Source: JAJEAO01 sp963667635 (GTDB lineage: Bacteria; Acidobacteriota; Vicinamibacteria; Marinacidobacterales; Marinacidobacteraceae). From it: a DNA stretch of 64,000 bases. The stretch spans positions 434,001 to 498,000 of the forward strand of contig OZ246946.1 of NCBI GenBank assembly GCA_965232015.1. Direction: 5' to 3'. The translations under genes were made by a program, and so were the position numbers. Positions 61,588 to 64,000 of this stretch are shown here, one piece after another; position 1 is the first letter of the stretch; the number at the start of each line of letters is the position of its first letter. The notes below the pieces were generated by a model that saw only the letters and a program-made list of their open reading frames with translations, did no database searches and was not told the origin of the DNA.

Positions 61588-62921
61588 CCCGCGGACTCCG
61601 ACTCGCGGCGGCTGCCGCGGTGGCGCTTCTGGTGCCGGTGGCTTCTTCCGCGGCCGCGCAGGAAGAGAACCAGGATGTCCTCATTCGGGGCGCCCGGATC
61701 CACACCCTGGTGGAGGGCGATACTCCCATCGAGTCCGGCTCGATCCTGATCCGCGACGGACGGATCGTGGACATCGGAGACGTCGAGGCTCCGGCGGGCG
61801 CCGCGGTCGTGGATGCCTCCGGACTCGACGTGTACCCGGGGATCATGGACTCGGTGAGCCAGCTCGGTCTGACCGAGATCGGCTCGGTGAGCGCGACCGT
61901 GGATACGGTGGAACTCGGCGAGATGAACCCGCATCTGCGCGCCGCCACCGCGATCCACCCCTCGAGCGAGCACCTGCCGGTCGCCCGCGCCAACGGGATT
62001 ACCCACGCGGTGGTGGCGCCGGGTCGGCTCGGCGGGTTCGGTGGCGGCGGCTCCGGGATCAGCGGGCAGGCCTCCATCGTCCACCTCGACGGCTGGACTG
62101 TCGAGGAGATGGACATCCGCGCCTCCGCCGGGATGGTCCTCGCGTGGCCCAGCCCGCGGACCCGGAGCTTCGGATTCGGCCGCGGCGGAAGTCCTCCGCG
62201 TCCGTTCCGGGAAGCGAAAGACGACTACGACCGGGAGATCCGCGAGCTCGGCGAGGTCCTCGACGCGGCGCGGCGCTACGCCGAGGCCGCGGAGGCCGGG
62301 GCGGTGTCGCGTGACATCCGCCTCGAAGCGCTCGGGCCGGTCATCCGCGGCGAGATGCCGCTCCTCGTCATCGCCCAGGGCGCCCGCGAGATCCGGGACG
62401 CGATCGCATTCTCGGACGAAGAGGGCCTCCGGATGATCCTGCTCGGGGCCGCCGAGGCCTGGAAGGTGAAGGAGCAGCTCGCGGAGAAGGGGATCCCGGT
62501 GATCCTCGGCCCCACCCAGCGGCTCCCCCGCGAGGAAGATCTCCCTTACGACCGGCCGTTCACGCTGGCGGGCGAGCTGCACGAAGCGGGCGTCACGGTG
62601 GCCTTCGCCACCTTCGGGTCGTCCAACTCGCGCCTCCTCCCCTACGAGGCCGGCCACGCCGTCGGCTACGGCCTGCCGCGCGAGGAGGCGGTGCGCGCCA
62701 TCACGACGGTCCCGGCGCGCCTCTTCGGGCTCGAAGAGGACTTCGGCACGATCGAAGAGGGCAAGGTGGCGAACCTGATCGTCGTGAACGGCGATCCGCT
62801 CGAGATCCGCACCGAGGTGCGCCACGTGTTTGTGAACGGGACGGAGGTCCCGCTCGACAACCGCCACCAGCGCCTCTACGAGACCTACCGCAGCCGCCCC
62901 CGTCCGGAAGGCTCACGCTGA
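61584..62921 (+). CDS. Secreted amidohydrolase-like protein lacking the HxH metal motif (third of three)
   Basis: A 445-aa exported protein: ATG at 61584, signal ending near SSAAAQ. Framed as an amidohydrolase (VLIRGARIHTLVEGDTP; DFGTIEEGKVANLIVVNGDP), but the metal-motif position reads PGIMDSVSQLGLTEI, with no HxH. A Gly-rich segment (GGFGGGGSGISG) is near residue 150. It is probably a structural or regulatory paralogue of the middle enzyme. An upstream in-frame extension to 61116 is shadow sequence inside the previous gene. Confidence 0.85.
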   Translation: MTRGLRLAAAAAVALLVPVASSAAAQEENQDVLIRGARIHTLVEGDTPIESGSILIRDGRIVDIGDVEAPAGAAVVDASGLDVYPGIMDSVSQLGLTEIGSVSATVDTVELGEMNPHLRAATAIHPSSEHLPVARANGITHAVVAPGRLGGFGGGGSGISGQASIVHLDGWTVEEMDIRASAGMVLAWPSPRTRSFGFGRGGSPPRPFREAKDDYDREIRELGEVLDAARRYAEAAEAGAVSRDIRLEALGPVIRGEMPLLVIAQGAREIRDAIAFSDEEGLRMILLGAAEAWKVKEQLAEKGIPVILGPTQRLPREEDLPYDRPFTLAGELHEAGVTVAFATFGSSNSRLLPYEAGHAVGYGLPREEAVRAITTVPARLFGLEEDFGTIEEGKVANLIVVNGDPLEIRTEVRHVFVNGTEVPLDNRHQRLYETYRSRPRPEGSR

Positions 62922-62994
62922 GTCGCGTCGGGCCGGCGGACGGGATGCGAGACCGCCGCCCGCGGCGGCTCACCACCCGCCGCACCGGATCCTG

Positions 62995-63662
62995 ATGCGC
63001 TCCGTCGCGTTGCAGCGCCGCGTCGCGTTACAGCGCCGCGTCGTGGATCAGGCGGGCTTCAATCTGGAACGCTCCCTTCCCTACTCGCTGCGTCTTCAGG
63101 ATTTCCACATGGCGATGCAGGATGTGTACGACTTCCTCCATGATGTGGACTCTCACTTGATGTCGCGCAGTCTGCGGCGTTTCGAAGGCATGCTGCGCCC
63201 GGCGATCCTCTCCGGAATCCTCTCGGATCCGCTGACGAGCAGCTTGGCGAACCACTCACGCGCGCTCACGGAGAACAGACACTTCAATGGTCACCCGGAT
63301 CTGCTCGTGCGCGGGACATACCCGGGCGATGCCGTCAGCGCGGGGGAGCACGGCGTCGAGGTCAAGTGCACCCGCAAGAAGGGCGGAGCCGTGGACACGC
63401 ATGGCGCGAGAGCGCAGTGGATGTGTGTCTTCGTGTATCGGATTCCGTGACCGAGCCTGCGAACGCGCGCCAGCCACTCGCCTTCACCGAGGTCTATCTC
63501 GCGCGCGTGGAGGTCGACGATTTCCGGAAGAACGCGAGGGGAGAACTCGGAACACGCACCGCGACGCTGCACCGCGATGGCGTGAAGAAGCTGCGGGCCG
63601 GGTGGGTCTATCGATCCGAGTTGGCTCCGTCCGTTGCGAGACGGGGCAGGGGAGCCCGATGA
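62995..63662 (+). pseudogene. Type II restriction-endonuclease-like gene with a 1-bp frameshift
   Basis: First frame (62995-63450): RLQDFHMAMQDVYDFLHDV, LRPAILSGILSDPLT, NGHPDLLVRG, GVEVKCTRKKGGAVD, then WMCVFVYR and an early stop. The second frame, one base back, continues DSVTEPANARQPLAFTEVYL, VDDFRKNARGELGTRTATL and KLRAGWVYR up to 63662. The pieces join smoothly at 63441 if one base is missing there. PD...(E/V)K-type motifs (HPDLLVRG with VEVK) fit a nuclease core. The first 40 codons contain a short 18-bp repeat, so the true start may be later. The 3' end overlaps the convergent methyltransferase by 55 bp. A sequencing error is possible. Confidence 0.75.
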
Positions 63663-64000
63663 GCGGGCCTGGTCGGTGGAGGGGCGTAGCGCGTCAGACC
63701 GGGTATTGCATGGCGCGCGATTGCGAAGTACTCCGGGTCGTGCTCGAGGCCGATACTCTCGTAACCGACAGCTTCCGCCGCCGCTAGCGTTGATCCCGAA
63801 CCGGCGAACGGATCCAGGACAACGCCCTCACCGAGTGGCAGAGCGGCGCGGACCACCTGTCGGAGAAAGGCCTGCGGCTTGAGGCTGGGGTGAGGTGCAA
63901 TCGTCCGCTCTGTCTTCCGCGTGGGCGCCGAGCGAATCACGTCGCCGAACGGCTTGCCGGTAGCGGGGCGCCGCAGAGCGCCGGTCTTCCACTTCCGGAG
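63608..64000 (-). CDS. DNA methyltransferase, C-terminal part (gene continues beyond window)
   Basis: The 131 codons inside the window form the C-terminal part of a site-specific N4-cytosine or N6-adenine methyltransferase. The frame stays open to the right edge (KWKTGALRRPATGKPFGDVI precedes the first listed start). HPSLKPQAFLRQVV and DPFAGSGSTLAAAE are the SAM-binding motif region in the C-terminal half, as in the beta-type order; the DPPY motif must lie outside. Paired with the convergent nuclease gene as a likely type II restriction-modification system. Confidence 0.88.
   Translation of the reverse strand, partial: LRKWKTGALRRPATGKPFGDVIRSAPTRKTERTIAPHPSLKPQAFLRQVVRAALPLGEGVVLDPFAGSGSTLAAAEAVGYESIGLEHDPEYFAIARHAIPGLTRYAPPPTRPAHRAPLPRLATDGANSDR

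Overview
The window is very GC-rich DNA from a Gram-negative bacterium. It carries an Oar-type TonB receptor, several lipoproteins and secreted amidohydrolases, an HtrA-like protease, coenzyme F420 genes, and palindromic repeats between genes. By eye this resembles Acidobacteriota or Gemmatimonadota, but nothing here fixes the phylum.

Positions 1-38.5 kb hold the right-hand end of a large type I modular polyketide synthase (PKS) locus. Two giant same-strand genes overlap by 8 bp. PKS-A (5' end outside the window) contains the end of one module (cMT-KR-ACP) and two full modules: KS-AT-cMT-KR-ACP and KS-AT-DH-cMT-KR-ACP. PKS-B (7575 aa) has KS-AT-KR-ACP twice, then KS-AT-DH-KR-ACP, then KS-AT-KR-ACP, and ends with a KS-AT-DH block that has lost key catalytic residues in every domain and has no KR, ACP or thioesterase. 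A discrete acyl carrier protein and an alpha/beta-hydrolase follow and could complete chain release in trans. All intact ATs carry malonyl-type HAFH motifs, so methyl branches are expected only from the C-methyltransferases of PKS-A. The KRs carry the LxD feature of B-type reductases.

Positions 38.5-46 kb hold the TonB receptor, two homologous M24-peptidase lipoproteins pointing toward each other, and a vapBC-type toxin-antitoxin pair between them. Positions 44-50.7 kb (minus strand) form a tight six-gene run: sodium:solute symporter, LolA-like secreted protein, cofE, npdG (both F420), a flippase-like membrane protein and one M24 lipoprotein. Positions 50.9-57.4 kb hold an HtrA-like protease, divergent from an FbpABC-type ferric iron importer and methionyl-tRNA synthetase. 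Positions 57.7-62.9 kb hold a creatininase-family lipoprotein, divergent from an operon of three secreted amidohydrolases, of which only the middle one keeps its metal site. The right edge has a frameshifted restriction endonuclease and the C-terminal end of a DNA methyltransferase.

A recurring theme is a family of GC-rich palindromic repeats. They lie between genes near 50.7, 53.1, 57.6 and 58.6 kb. Sequence-identical copies also sit in frame inside KS-AT linkers of the PKS genes and in the 5' end of the ABC permease gene. The PKS genes also contain three near-identical blocks of 2-3 kb, which point to recent module duplication or gene conversion.
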